A stretch of 64,000 bases of DNA from Avena insularis. Lineage: Eukaryota; Streptophyta; Magnoliopsida; Poales; Poaceae. This document shows positions 45,042 to 56,623 of the stretch, in pieces (positions within the stretch are counted from its first letter, which is position 1; the number at the start of each line of letters is the position of its first letter). The DNA is taken from positions 466,768,740-466,832,739 of the forward strand of contig CM042686.1 in the NCBI GenBank assembly GCA_023614405.1, in the 5' to 3' direction. A program made the translations under genes and the position numbers. The notes below the pieces were generated by a model that worked only from the letters and a program-made list of their open reading frames with translations, had not been told where the DNA came from and made no database searches.

Positions 45042-47310
45042 GTATTCATAATGGCCTTTGCTCCAACTGTTTTTTGTGCTAACTTGGCCCCATTATAGTT
45101 GAACTGTATGTGGTATGAAGATTTAGCACATTCCTAGAACATTTTCTAGTAAATTTTGTATATTCATTTCTTTCTACAATTAGCATAGGTGTGCCTTGCA
45201 CACATCTATGTTCTGCATCGATAATGATCTCATTTACAACCTTGATGAGGCCCCTTTTTTGATCATATAAAATTATGGATCTCTCACAAAATTTATTAAT
45301 ATATATATCCTTATGAAGCAAATACATAAACAAGTACAAACTTTGATAATTTGCACTTTGCACATGAGCCCAAGAAATTGGGTAAATTTAGTATTTGGAT
45401 CTTTTTCCAACTGTACACAATAACTAACCTTAAATGGGACCTCTCAGAAAACTCTTCCAAGCCAACAATCCTTCTACAACCAGCTACAAAGAAGAAAGTC
45501 CACTTTTAATCCTCAAACTTTTCTAGAAGTTCACTTTTAGTCCCAAATTTTCTATTTCATATGAAATATACCTTGAACTTCCTAAATTGATCCCATTGCG
45601 TTTTTTCTATTTTTTTGTTTACAACCGATAGATAAAACCCAATCTCAATCAAGCCGGACTGAACCAGATCTTTGCTGAATGGTCGAACCGAACGTACTAG
45701 CGAGAAAAAGGTGCCTCGGATTGCTCTCATAATTTTCACAAGTCGTGATCTCATATCTTTACCATGGCCGTGTCGTTCCTTGTAGCGTCGACCGCCACCA
45801 TCGTCCATGAGCTAACCGAAATGCTTCATCTCACATCCAGCAAAAGAGGGGCTCAAATGGTGTGAGATAGAGGTGTAGAACTCCTGTACATCAGTACGTG
45901 TATGATTAAAACCCATAGAGATCAAGATCGTTCCCACGAGAGGGATGACTAGGAACCCTAGAAGACCACCATTATCATCGAGGAGGGTTTTGTGCCGTTG
46001 AATGGTGAAGGACAGAGTCGCGGTGAACAAGGCGAGCAGGATGTGAGGATGTGACACTGTCGAGCAAGGAAGCTACTGTAGTGAGAGACTAATAGGGAGC
46101 TTTTTGCTACAAAGTTTGATACTTTGGCCACGAATTTGAGATTTGGATGGATGAAGTCGGATTGGTTTGGTCCGGTTCACTCTATTTTGATAGATATTTG
46201 GGTTGTAACAACCAGGAACAAAATCGGGAAAAACATGATATGATCGATTTTGAAAGTTCAAGATCTTTTTTTGGACCATACAAGAGATCTTGGACTGAAA
46301 GTTAAATTTTGGCAAAGTTTGAGCATGAAAAGTGGAATTTCTTTGCTACAAAACTATTTTTGCATCCATCTGTAGGAAAATGTACATTCTTTCAAAAAGT
46401 GGTATGTCAGTTACATCAAGGTTTAATGTCATAGCTACCGTGCTACCATGATTAGTTCTAACATGCTCTAGATGATAGTAAAATACTCTAGAGTATTATC
46501 CATTTGTCAGGTCAATAATCCTCTCAATAACCAGTTTATTTTCTCTCTTACACTTTGATGCACTAACATGAGAACACAAATATTTAAGAACCTCCTCTTT
46601 CATTTTCTCTACCCTCCACCCTGGATTATCCTTGATTTTCCCGAAGTACTTCTCTTCAATGATAGTGCTAGTGATAAGGTTATTATCCCTCCTAGGTGGG
46701 CATGTGCAAACATTGTTATACCTGAAAACAAGTAGCCATGGTGACTTACTGTTAACATATATTTCCCATTAGCAAGTAGGCCAATTGCATATGTCATTGA
46801 CTCTTTTGTGCTCATCCTTTGGAAATTTAAGTTGATGAGATTTTTCACACTATAATTAAGTAGTTCTTGTTTGAATTGCCTGCTATCATTGAAATCTCGA
46901 CCAAGATGAAAAACTTGAACTTCAGCACTCTCATCATAAACTCTATGTTTTGTCTTCCTTGTCCTTGTTGCACTGTCATCTTCACTATCTTCATCATAGG
47001 ATAGTTTGTCACTAGTGTCAAAACAAGCTTCTTCTTTCCCATCTTGCTCTTCTTGTTCAACTTCACTGATTCATACCCAAGAAATTCATATGGTATTTTG
47101 CATCCTCACCAAGCATTCTTTTCTTCACTTTCATATTTAGTTCCTTTGTTATATCTATGTATTTCGTTACCTCTTCATCTTCAGTAGTAATGTTACTTGT
47201 CATCTGATTCATGAGTAGCATTATAATCACTATCATCTAAAGAATTGTATGTGTGAGATGCTTGATGTGCATTGTTTAACTTGTACTTCTTTCCCTTTTC
47301 ACTGCATTGT
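45042..47310 (-). pseudogene. MULE transposase 2, N-terminal and catalytic part
   Basis: Read on the minus strand: VFHLGRDFNDSRQFKQELLN (about 46,910-46,850) then NLINLNFQRMSTK match the plant MuDR N-terminal domain. After a nested 853-bp element, YDQKRGLIKVVNEII followed by DAEHR (about 45,270-45,200) matches the second catalytic block (S/Y-D..KGL......P.A.HR) of MULE transposases. The last codons before E2 read IMNTS and join PAHWCRAYF at 27,933. Several frame changes make it non-functional. Its terminal inverted repeats were not located. Confidence 0.7.
45492..46344. mobile_element. Mutator-type non-autonomous element, 853 bp
   Basis: Flanked by GCTACAAAG (45483-45491) and GCTACAAAA (46345-46353), a 9-bp target duplication with one change, as for Mutator. 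Ends are inverted: AAGAAAGTCCACTTTT and, read inward on the other strand, AAAGAAATTCCACTTTT, with CTCAAACTTT shared further in. The centre (about 45,700-46,070) is more GC-rich and on the minus strand is open (starting MSHPHILLALFTATLSF, hydrophobic). It lacks a transposase. The interior could be captured host sequence (Pack-MULE); its source is not recognised. Confidence 0.7.
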
Positions 47311-47319
47311 TACCCTAAT

Positions 47320-47385
47320 TGTTGGAAATATGCCCTATAGGCAATAATAAAGTTCTTATTATGATATTTCCTTGTTCATGATAAG
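47320..47385 (+). repeat. BARE/Angela-type copia LTR start fragment
   Basis: TGTTGGAAATATGCCCTATA, GGCAATAATAAAG and TTTCCTTGTTCATGATA are the first 65 bases of this LTR type. It then stops abruptly, so it is a deletion remnant. Confidence 0.7.
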
Positions 47386-47744
47386 TGACAAAGGTAGTTT
47401 TCATGACCCCTTCATGGTATCACTTCTGAGGAACGGAAGAGAGTTTATTTGCTCGGCAATCGGCTAGGATCAACAGGTTTGGAATTCTCAAAGAAAAAAT
47501 ATGAAGGTATATGTGTAATGGGGAGGATTTCCGGTGGGTTTATAATAACACCCGACGAGATATGTATCTAGAACTATGAGTAAGGCTAATGGTAAAGACT
47601 TACGAGAGTATGGAGTGTCCTTCTTAGGTGAATGTTCTTTAGTACTTATAGGAGTCGATGGTAGAAGAGTCTTCCTTATTCACATTAGGTCTTCATCTTT
47701 TCTTGCATGTAATCTTGATCTCCGATCTCCCTTGCACATACCTT
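47386..47744. other. Unresolved DNA left of E3
   Basis: No ORF or repeat boundary recognised. It replaces the first 280-300 bp expected of the E3 5' LTR. Confidence 0.3.
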
Positions 47745-48253
47745 TCGCCTGTATGACCCGTCGTCGCCTCCTTTATATCAACACAAGCAACTTTCGTAAA
47801 AGGGAGAGGGAAGAATTACGCACATAGCCGTCACAAATAGTCCAAGAAGAGAGGAGATCAGATCTGAAGATGGAGAAGAACACCATCTCATCCTTCGACG
47901 ATCCCCAACCTCTCCACCATCAATTCCACCATCATTCCTACTTGTAATGAGAGAGAGAGAGAGATTCATACCAGTAAGATTAGGGTTTTCAACCTCTATC
48001 CCACTCTAGTTTGTATTTGATTTGATCACCAACGGTATTGTGGTTTTCTACAGTAAATTTGAGATGATTTCCGTTTGAAATATTATTATGCATTCGATCT
48101 ATTTTTCTCTCATGTGTGAGCAAATCCCCATATGTGTGGGAGATGTAGGGGATTTGTGAGATGTGTTGTGCCTCCTATATTTCCATCTATTTGTGATTGT
48201 TGTCATGATTATTATATCGTGAGAATGACTATCTATGTTTACCCCATTCTTGT
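47745..48253 (+). repeat. E3 5' LTR, left remnant
   Basis: Matches the E3 3' LTR from about 56,927 (ATATCAACACAAGCAACTTTC) to 57,413 (ATGACTATCTATGTTT and CTTGTTG). The first ~290 bp of the LTR are lost; a different sequence precedes it. Confidence 0.8.
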
Positions 48254-49955
48254 TGACATGAGCATAACCCTTCGGGTGCCTATTATTGGTACACATGGTG
48301 CGGCCTAACGGAAGCTTCACCCGAAGATATGTCAAGATCTATGAAGCCTACGACGGTTTGGCTGATACGAAGCCCACAAGGACACAGACTCCTGGCAGAA
48401 CAAGACAAAGAAAGTACAAAACTAGACTAGATACGAACTCTAACTTGTAAACCTACTCGTATTGGCACCCAAGACCTAGCATCCCCATATATAAAGGCTA
48501 GGAGGGGCCAACGAGGAGGGCAACCAATCTTACAATATGCACACCTCTCTCCCTCGACGAGATCGCATCTAGACGACTCAACGAGTTTGTATTCTTCAAT
48601 GATAATACGAGCAGACAAGCAGGAAGTAGGATTTTCTCTACGAGGGCCTGAACCTGGGTAAATCGTCTTCCTGGTTTGTATGTTAAGCCGACGAAATCCC
48701 CAGCGCTCTCTTTTTCCACGAAACACAAGTCCATAACCATGGGCATTGCCGAGGTTACGCCTCATCAATTGGCGCCGTCTGTGGGAAACTTGAACGCTGG
48801 AACCACGGATTCGGCGGAACATTCTCCACCAAGCATCAACTTGATAAAAGCATATCCACACCCTCCCACCCGTCCACAACTCGACAATCGGGAGCGGTCA
48901 GATCCGTTTCAGCTCAATCGGCTTTCTAAAAAAAAAATTGGAGATCAAGTTAGCGGATTCATCAACCATCTTCAAGTGACGACACGTTTCAAACCGCTGT
49001 AATCGGCAACGTATTCAGCAAGGACATGGCTCGTAGCGGGCAAATTTGTGGAATCGCGGCTGTCAAAGTACTCTCAAGATCAATTGACGGAAGCGCGCAA
49101 AGTACGAGGCAAAATTGGTTGCATTATGCGACGCAAAGACAAGACAAATGCTGGCCTGGAGGTGCAACATGCGTAGCATGCAATCTCGGTAACACACAGA
49201 CATGAGCAATGAGTTTTTCCTATTTCTTTATGTTGCAATAATTCAAATATATTATCTGATCTAATCATTTACATGATTTGTTTTGCAATACATGTACCAC
49301 ACGTACGAAAACTGGACCACGGAGGTGAGATGAGGCATCGACCTCACGTCAATTGGCGAATCTGCATCTGTATCACGAACAATTTTTTTCCGGCTAGAGA
49401 CGCGAGTCTGATCCGGCAACCCGCTACAAATCCTCGGCTGTAGCGACCCGCTAAATCTTCGGATGTAGCGACTCATTGCCATCATCGGCGCCAGCTCCTT
49501 CGGCCACATCAACCTCGTCGACTACTAACTAAAGTTAAGTTCTCTACTTCAAGTTGATTTTTTTCTTATTTTAATCGCACTCGAAACAATTGGGGGCTGC
49601 ACACTCTTCAAGTAACCTAAGTGTCATCGACTTTGTCCACTCAAGCACCTCATATGCGATTTTTCGAATAGCTGACTCTGCCTGAGCATCGAATCCTTGA
49701 ACTCTGACCCAGTTGCAGCCCAACTGACAGGTCGACAAGGCACTGAGACTAAGGGCGTCAGGATAACGAAAAGGTCTCGCGTTACGGTACAAAAGTATTG
49801 GGTACGATGGCACCAGAAAATTTTATGACAAATTGAAAAGCAATATTCTTTACAAAGATGCAAGTACTTCATAATTTCTTATGTTTTTGCCAGGATGTCG
49901 ACTATATCGAGCTATTTTTTGGGTTCTTCCATGGAGTCAAATAAACGTCACTCAT
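48254..49955 (+). mobile_element. Insertion in the E3 5' LTR: LTR and internal part of another gypsy element
   Basis: An LTR-like block, 48254-48767, starts TGACATGAGCATAACCC, has a TATATAAAGG box at 48486-48495 and ends ACGCCTCATCA. It is followed by the primer site ATTGGCGCCGTCTGTGGGAA (48768-48787). Downstream, 48,740-49,000 encodes a short gag-like start. No 3' LTR is recognised, and at 49,955 the host LTR resumes. Flanks give no 5-bp duplication: CTTGT before and TGTCC after are contiguous in the intact LTR. The outer ends are short inverted repeats (GACATGAG / CTCATGTC). Confidence 0.6.
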
Positions 49956-50588
49956 GTCCAATTTAAGGCCCGGATAACATGATCCTGGGATCTCATAAGT
50001 ATGAACTTGTTTAATAGTGAATCAGTGACCCCGAGTGACATGATCGATATCAAAGAGGATCTAGTATAACTCGAGGATAACCAAGTTTAAAGCCTTGGTC
50101 TAATCGTAAGACCTTAATTGATGTGCTGACCATTACTATGGTAACAGATAGACAGATCATTGGGATTGCGAATCTACCAAGAGGACTCTTAATCAGCATA
50201 TGGGTTGCTTGCCTACTCACATATGAATAATAAGTATCACAATCACTTATCTCATTTTTTCTATTTGGCACATTCACTATCACCATGAACTGTTTCTCTC
50301 TGCGCCTAACTTTTCGTCTGCAGGAATCTCAAACAACCCCGATACTTTTACTTTTATGTTAATTACTTTCAGTACCTTTTATTACTTCAAACTACTCTCT
50401 ACTTCACTCATCATTTCTACCCTAGGCATTTGCAGTCAATTCACTCAAGACAATGTGACACCTTGGGTGCGATGGAAATGCCTTAGATAGACACTTTTGT
50501 AAGCTCTTCGTTGGGATCAATATAAAAACTGGAATTAATACTTCTACGAAAACATGCTCTGACGAACCTGTGATCTTGTAGGCCATCA
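49956..50588 (+). repeat. E3 5' LTR, right part
   Basis: TGTCCAATTTAAGGCCCGG onward matches 57,416-58,063 of the 3' LTR and ends TGTAGGCCATCA at 50588, followed by the primer site. Confidence 0.85.
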
Positions 50589-50598
50589 AGCTATTTTC

Positions 50599-50618
50599 TA
50601 GCACCGTTTTCGGGGAGC
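50599..50618 (+). other. E3 primer binding site (tRNA-Asp type, decayed)
   Basis: TAGCACCGTTTTCGGGGAGC, 10 bases inside the LTR, differs from the E2 site at three positions. Confidence 0.7.
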
Positions 50619-50652
50619 TAAGTTCTAAGTGTTTGTTTCTTGACATTCATAA

Positions 50653-52350
50653 GTGTTCACATCCTCCATGATCTCTGTTAAAGATAGAGGTACTATGCAT
50701 TTTGGTAAAACTTATTTACCTCCTTACATTGACCGTATTCCAACTGAAAGACGCCTAGAATTTATTGAAAGATTTTCTAACTTGCATTCTATAGACGTTA
50801 ATAGTTTGATTCCTATGATGGCAGATTTGACCATCACCCAGGAGGCCAAAGAACTTGAGCAACCACTGGGAGAATAGGGGAATCCATCTAGGCACTAGTT
50901 AAAAATGCCTATTCTCTATCCTGATCTTGAGAGCCTGGAATTTGAATTATATCCCGAGCCAATATATATGATGAAATAAATTGCTTTTGAAGGAATAGAA
51001 GATGAAGATCCAAGTGATCATTTGACAAAGGTCCATGACCTTTGCAACACTCTTAAACCAGCAGGACTACCAAAAGAGTTTGTACTTCTTAAATTTTTTT
51101 GCTGGTCTTTAAAAGATAAAGCTTTTACTTGGTTACAATCCTTGCTCAATCATACTATAAAAAGCTGGGAAGATTGCATCCAAGAATTTATGCAAAGATA
51201 TTGCTCATTTACTAAAATCATGTAGATCAAGCATGACATTGCAAATTTCTTCCAAAGAGTTGACGATTTTTTTATCAAGCATGGAAAAGATTTGATGGGA
51301 TGATCATGAAAGTCCCAAATCATGGCTTTAAGGAACACCTAATTACACAATACTTTTATGATGGGATTTCTGATGAATCAAAGAATATGATTGATTTAAC
51401 TACAGGGGATCTCTTAGTAACCTAACACTACCCAAGTGCATTAAGCTTTTCGAGGTAAGAACCTTCAATGATTAACAATACAACCCTGTTGAGGACATCG
51501 AACCAAGAAAAGGTATGTTTCATATACCCCAAGAACTTATGCCTGAAGTTAAAAAGTCCATGGACGAAAGAGGAATTGCACCAGAGCTTGTTAAAGAAAG
51601 TAAAGTGGATGTTTTCCAAACTTTTGTTGAAGGGGATGAAATTAATCTTGTAATGCAAAAGTTCAAACATCAGCAGAACCAATTCCATGAAAAATACTAT
51701 AAATGTTTAATGATTCAAGAAAAAATATAAAATAATTAACCGAATTTTTTTATGAACTAGGACATGCCACTAGGCACCTTGATAAATATTTAAGTATGGT
51801 TAAAACCCAATGTGATTAGATAGATGAAACTCAAGTCTTGATTTTAAGTCGAAATAATTATAATCGAAATACTGATGCCACTAATATTGTTACTATACGT
51901 GGTACACATACATAGGATCCTCAAAGGCCACCATGGTATCCAGAAGAGCAGGCCTAGAAAGCAAAGGAAACTCAAAAAATGAGTCAACAAGAAGAATACC
52001 TTGTCGATCCACAAGATGGTATTGATTATGAAGCTCAAAGGAAAGAAAATGAAGCTTCAAATAATGACAAAAGAGTAAGAGGCAGGACACAAGGAGAAAC
52101 AATATGATTCAGATGCCGAAACTATTTATCCAAGAGAAGAAGTTGAACTTAGACGGGAACAGGAAGAGCGAGCTATCACCTCAGGTGAAAAGCAAGTTGA
52201 GAAGCAAAATCCTGCAACAAATAAGAACACTAAAAATGATGAAACAACAATCAAGGTGAGACAAAAGGTAACACCAACAAAGAAGAAAATTCCTTATCCT
52301 AATCGTGTTTAGTATGAACCAAATAAGACTATTTATCACTCGTTTTCCAA
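50653..52350 (+). pseudogene. E3 gag
   Basis: The first frame (50653-50877) encodes TYLPPYIDRIPTERRLEF. After stops, 50,990-51,225 carries the gag domain: DPSDHLTKVHDLCNTLKPAG and FCWSLKDKAFTWLQSLLNH. A further frame (51515-51730) is acidic and helical. It is broken by many stops; no zinc knuckle was recognised. It would form the particle shell of this element. Confidence 0.7.
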
Positions 52351-52354
52351 GGTT

Positions 52355-53005
52355 TTGAGTAATCTTCGTTTAGAACTTCCTTTGCCTGATGCAATTCAAG
52401 TTCCTACTTATAAAAAATTCATGCGGGATATTCTTAATAGAAAGAAAAAGGTAACTAAGACTATAGCAGTGATGATGAGCTTTGGTGACAAGCTTCTTGC
52501 TAAGCTTGGTGATCCCGGTATACCAACTATCTCTTGGGCTATTGTAAAAACCATCATTCTTAATGCTCTTTGTGATTTAGGTGCAGGTTAGTGTCATGCC
52601 TTATTCCCTTTTAAAGAAACTAAACCTAGGAGATTACTCTCCTACTTCAATTACTTTGCAAATGGCTGATAAGACCACTAACATCCTGTTGGTATGATCA
52701 AAGATGTTCTACTTAGAATTGATCAACATGTTATACCCACTGATTTCATTATACTTGATGTTCCTAAAGATGACAACCTTTCAATTATCCTTGGAAGGCC
52801 TTTTCTTATCACTGTAGGAGCTAATGTGGATTGCTCTAGCGGGAAAATTGGTTTCAACATTTATGATGATCAGATTGTTCGTTATTTTCCTAAGAAACAA
52901 GGACAGTGTGAAAAGTATATACCACCGCATAAGCGAGTCCAAGTGGTAAGTACCCTTCATGAAGGGCAACCCAAGGTATGTGCTAAAAACTCCGAGGCTA
53001 GTTAG
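52355..53005 (+). pseudogene. E3 retropepsin-like protease domain
   Basis: LNALCDLGAG at about 52,560-52,590 is the active-site motif, the same D-L-G-A variant as E1. Directly after it a 2-nt loss (GCAGGTTAG where GCAGGTGTTAG is expected) shifts the frame into a stop. The downstream half is open again (52694-53005): FIILDVPKDDNLSIILGRPF and KKQGQCEKYIPPHKR. No RT follows. Confidence 0.78.
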
Positions 53006-53209
53006 CTAAAACTAACCTTTTAGAATAAAATGCTTAATGGAAGTCAACCCATTGTTGAAATAAATAAGTTTACTTATTTTCTTGTTTTAGTTTAGTTGTT
53101 TTAATAAAAGCTTGTATCCATAATGTGCAGAGAAAATAGAATGATATGAAGCAAGGTTTAAAGTTTGAAAGAAAGTGGTGAAAAATTTAAAGAAGAAGAG
53201 GGCAGAGGT

Positions 53210-53550
53210 CATAACAAGCACCAGTACGACCGGAGTTGCCTGTACCACGTGTCTGTATCGAATGGGTGAAGAAATCCACAAATCTCTTCTTCGACACATA
53301 GCTATTAGCAAGCACCGGTATGACCAGATAAGTCCATACTGCCCGCTCGTACCGAATGTCGAATGAATTGATCAATTTCTCTCCTAAGGTATTGACGAGT
53401 TAATGATCAGTGGTACGACCGGAGCTGCCTATACCGTCCGCCTGTACTGACTACCCGGGTTTGATCTCAAAACCCTAGAACTGCATACAATGGTGACGAC
53501 CGTCGGTACAGGCAAGATGCGCCCACACCGACTGCGTCGCCCCGTAAAGA
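53210..53550 (+). repeat. E3 GC-rich hairpin array
   Basis: Four decayed units with CAGTACGACCGGAG...CCTGTACC-type arms: about 53,220-53,262, 53,312-53,355, 53,408-53,450 and 53,496-53,535. The related LTR unit is at 56887-56911 (GGTACAG / CTGTACC). Position between protease and third-ORF leader is the same as in E1 and E2. Confidence 0.7.
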
Positions 53551-53559
53551 TGACGGCGG

Positions 53560-53946
53560 CTGGCTTCTAGCCAACCTCTTTCTTCTTCCTCTCTCTTTCT
53601 CTCTCATACTCAAACCCTAACCTCCTAGAACTCTTGATTCTTCTCCAATTTCATTCGTTTGAGTGGGGGAATCTTCACAACGGTAAGTTTCTCACCCTAT
53701 CCACTCTTTATTTTCTGAAATCCATGGTTGAATCCTTCACATTGGCTATCTAGATGAGTTCCTCATATTTTGAGTTTATTTTTGATTCCTCATGTTAGGA
53801 TTTGTAATATCTACTGTAATCATTTGTTTATATACCAGAAACTTGATGCCTATATTTTTGCTTTCAAACTTTGCAATACAATGAATATTGGAAAGATTTT
53901 CTGCACCGGGAGGGGCTTGGGAACTACAGGAACCTGGGGCACCACC
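53560..53946 (+). promoter_or_regulatory. E3 leader with splice donor before the third ORF
   Basis: A TCTTCTTCCTCTCTC-rich leader contains CAATTTCATTCG and ends CACAACG|GTAAGTTTCTC with the donor at 53683-53684. The wording matches the E1 leader. The acceptor is not fixed; AACTACAG at about 53,921-53,928, 19-20 bases before the ATG at 53947, is one candidate. Confidence 0.5.
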
Positions 53947-55270
53947 ATGGCGTCAGGATCAAAGAAGAGGCGTTCAGAGGGGGATACTTTGAAGGCCTCC
54001 CTAGACAAGGAATACAAGAGGGTGAGAAAACGTAAGGTGCTACCCACTAAATGGGCATGACATGAGTTCCTCTCCCGTCATGGTTTGAAGGAGGACTTCG
54101 ACATGATGGACGAGAACACTGGCATGGTAGCATTTTCCTTTCTCTCCCCTAACACCTACGAGCACGCCACACATGAATTCTTGTCATCCTTCCACGATGA
54201 CCTCGAGATCTGACAATTTCATTGCATGGTAAGTTTCGTACTCAATGGGAAACCTCACAACCTCATTTTTTACCAATTTTTTGATTGCTTCGGGTTCTCC
54301 CATGATGGTGAGCTCAATACCACTAAGGATGTCCTCAAAGAGGCATGCCTGGGAGCAGATTTCTATTTTGAGGAACACTAATTATTTGCGGAAGAAGAGC
54401 GCTAGTATTCAGAATCCTACTATTTGCTACTCCGCCGTGCTTTTGGTGAATTCACTTTTTGGGAAGGGAGACACCGGGGCAACGGCAGGCCCCGAGATAA
54501 GTGTTATTTACATGGCTCTTCATCCAGAGATGCAGCACAAGGTAAACTTGGGTGGCCAAAGGTTGGCTCACCCGGGTGACACTCGTTGTGGAGGTTTAAT
54601 CACTCATATCACCTATTCAGGTGAGAATGTCATGCCTCATGAGAGAGACGTGGCTGGGAGTAAGCTTTTGGATGATTCTCACATGGAAAGCAACAAATTC
54701 ATGGGGGTCTATAAGCTCCAACGCAAGCTTGGTTCTTATCAATTTTATTTTGTACCTAATAGTGATGTCCACCAAACTTTTATTCCATTCGTTCAATCTT
54801 TTGTTTGCTAGGAAAACATAACTGTGTCCTTAGTGAAGAGGAATTCTGTCAAGCAATGATTTCCTCAGGAAGGATTGTGCCCTCGGGAGGGAACCCCGCT
54901 TGGGAAGGCACGGGAGGCAGCCAACAACACCAGTAGAAAGGATGAACAAGTCTAGAACAAAATGGGTTCGGACGACTATGGTCAGCAACATCATCATCAA
55001 CAACCATTTCCCCAGTACCACCAGCAGCAGAAAATGCCTCCACCTTAGCTGGAATTCAAATACGTCCCCAGGGGTGACTTTGACCAGGTGGAGCACCGCA
55101 TCAGCAATGTGGAGAACATGTTGCATGATGTTAACACCAACATTGTCAATCTCACTCAGGACTTGACACATTTCATGTCCGAATTCCTGAACTACTATCC
55201 ATACCAACCACACCAACAGACTCTGCCCAATGATGGCGGCAACAATTTATTTGAGAATAGACCAAGAGTC
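53947..55270 (+). pseudogene. E3 third ORF
   Basis: Starts MASGSKKRRSEGDTLKAS at 53947, basic at first. After TGA (about 54,058) the frame reads HATHEFLSSFHDDLEI and, past another stop, NLIFYQFFDCFGFSHDGEL, which aligns with EFLSSL and LSLDEWCACFNFP in the E1 third ORF, so the two are homologous. Frameshifts follow. A last frame encodes FDQVEHRISNVENMLHDVN, a coiled-coil-like end, then QQTLPNDGGNN and a stop at 55,271. Function unknown. Confidence 0.65.
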
Positions 55271-55284
55271 TAAGCTTGGGGAGG

Positions 55285-56623
55285 TTTAACTCCTCCCCAC
55301 GTTTGCATTCATATTTAGCTTTCTTCTTTTGATTTATTTATTTATCTTCAAATGCATGTTTTTCTTTCAGTTTTTCATTGGTAAAAGAAAGCACAAAAAA
55401 ACTAGAATTAGCTTTTTATCTTGTTTCGTTTGAAGATCTCTCTGTTTTCTTTTTGTTTCTTGCAGGTTATTCACTTGAAGTGACTTAGCCATGGAGAAAA
55501 AACGCGAGGAGTCGATTCAAGTGAGAGATGAGCAAGAAAGAGGAGGTACCACATTCCTATTTTCCCTCTTCCTATAAGTTTATTCATGAATATACTATGT
55601 TTATTCGGTTACACTTGAGTTCGACTCCATGCCTAGCTCGTTATCTTTTAAGACTTACTCTCAAGGATAATGTTGCTACTTTGGTTTCAACTTTTGACAA
55701 TTATGATCAGTTAGAAAAACAACCACTTTGGATTAAATTCCAAACTTTTGAGAACAAGAAAAAGTGTCTTCTTCACTACTTTGGTGCCATGTTTTTGTCT
55801 TAAGGTTTTAATCTTAGTAGCACTCAACCCCGCATCTTAACGGGTTGACTTTAAAACACCTTTTGAGAAAGAATTGTTTCAAGGAATGGATATTTTGCGG
55901 TGGGTTGAGGGAGATGCCAAACTTTCCTTGCATAGTTGAAAAAATATACTTTTATTTGGAGAGATTTATGAGAGTACCCAAACTTCATGGAAATAACAAC
56001 TCCTATGGCCTATGAACGATCTTGAGTTCATCTCAGATGTCAGTTACGAGTTGGGGAGACATTTGTAGCATTGCTATGATGTGCAAAATTTTAATTCCAT
56101 GAGCACAAGTACTTGAGAAAAAAAAATACCATCAAGATATGAGCTAAAATTGTTTGATCCTTACTAGTATTTTGGCATGTCCTCACAACTTAAAAAAATA
56201 AAGTTCTTGAAAAGCAAGGAAAATATGGGGTGCTAGAAGGCCACGAATATCGAATGGGTGTTAATGAAAAGCTCTAAGTTTATCCTTATTTTGACATCAA
56301 CTAGTACACCTCTAATTTGACAAAAGCATCCATCCTTAAAATGATTTTACTCTCATAAAGAGTGGCACTGAAAGAATTGATTTGCAAGCCTAGAAATTTT
56401 TTGATAGTCTCTTTTGAGTTTAAAAATTATTAGCTAGCAAGTTATATGCGGTTAGGAAGCAAACTTAAGTGCAAATGTTCGGATATATTATGCTCATGTT
56501 TAAGGTTGCAGGATTTCAGAGACAATGGAATATGATACAACCTTGAACTTGTGAGTTTCCTTGCTTGAATTCATTTCTCGATATTATTCTTTATATATTT
56601 GTCACTCGAGGGCGAGTAACAGC
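55285..56623 (+). other. E3 stretch between two polypurine-like tracts
   Basis: AT-rich, 1.34 kb. One open frame (55528-55803, 91 codons, starting MSKKEEVPHSYFPSSYKF) is of unknown value and has no recognised relatives; the rest shows no coding. Confidence 0.5.
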
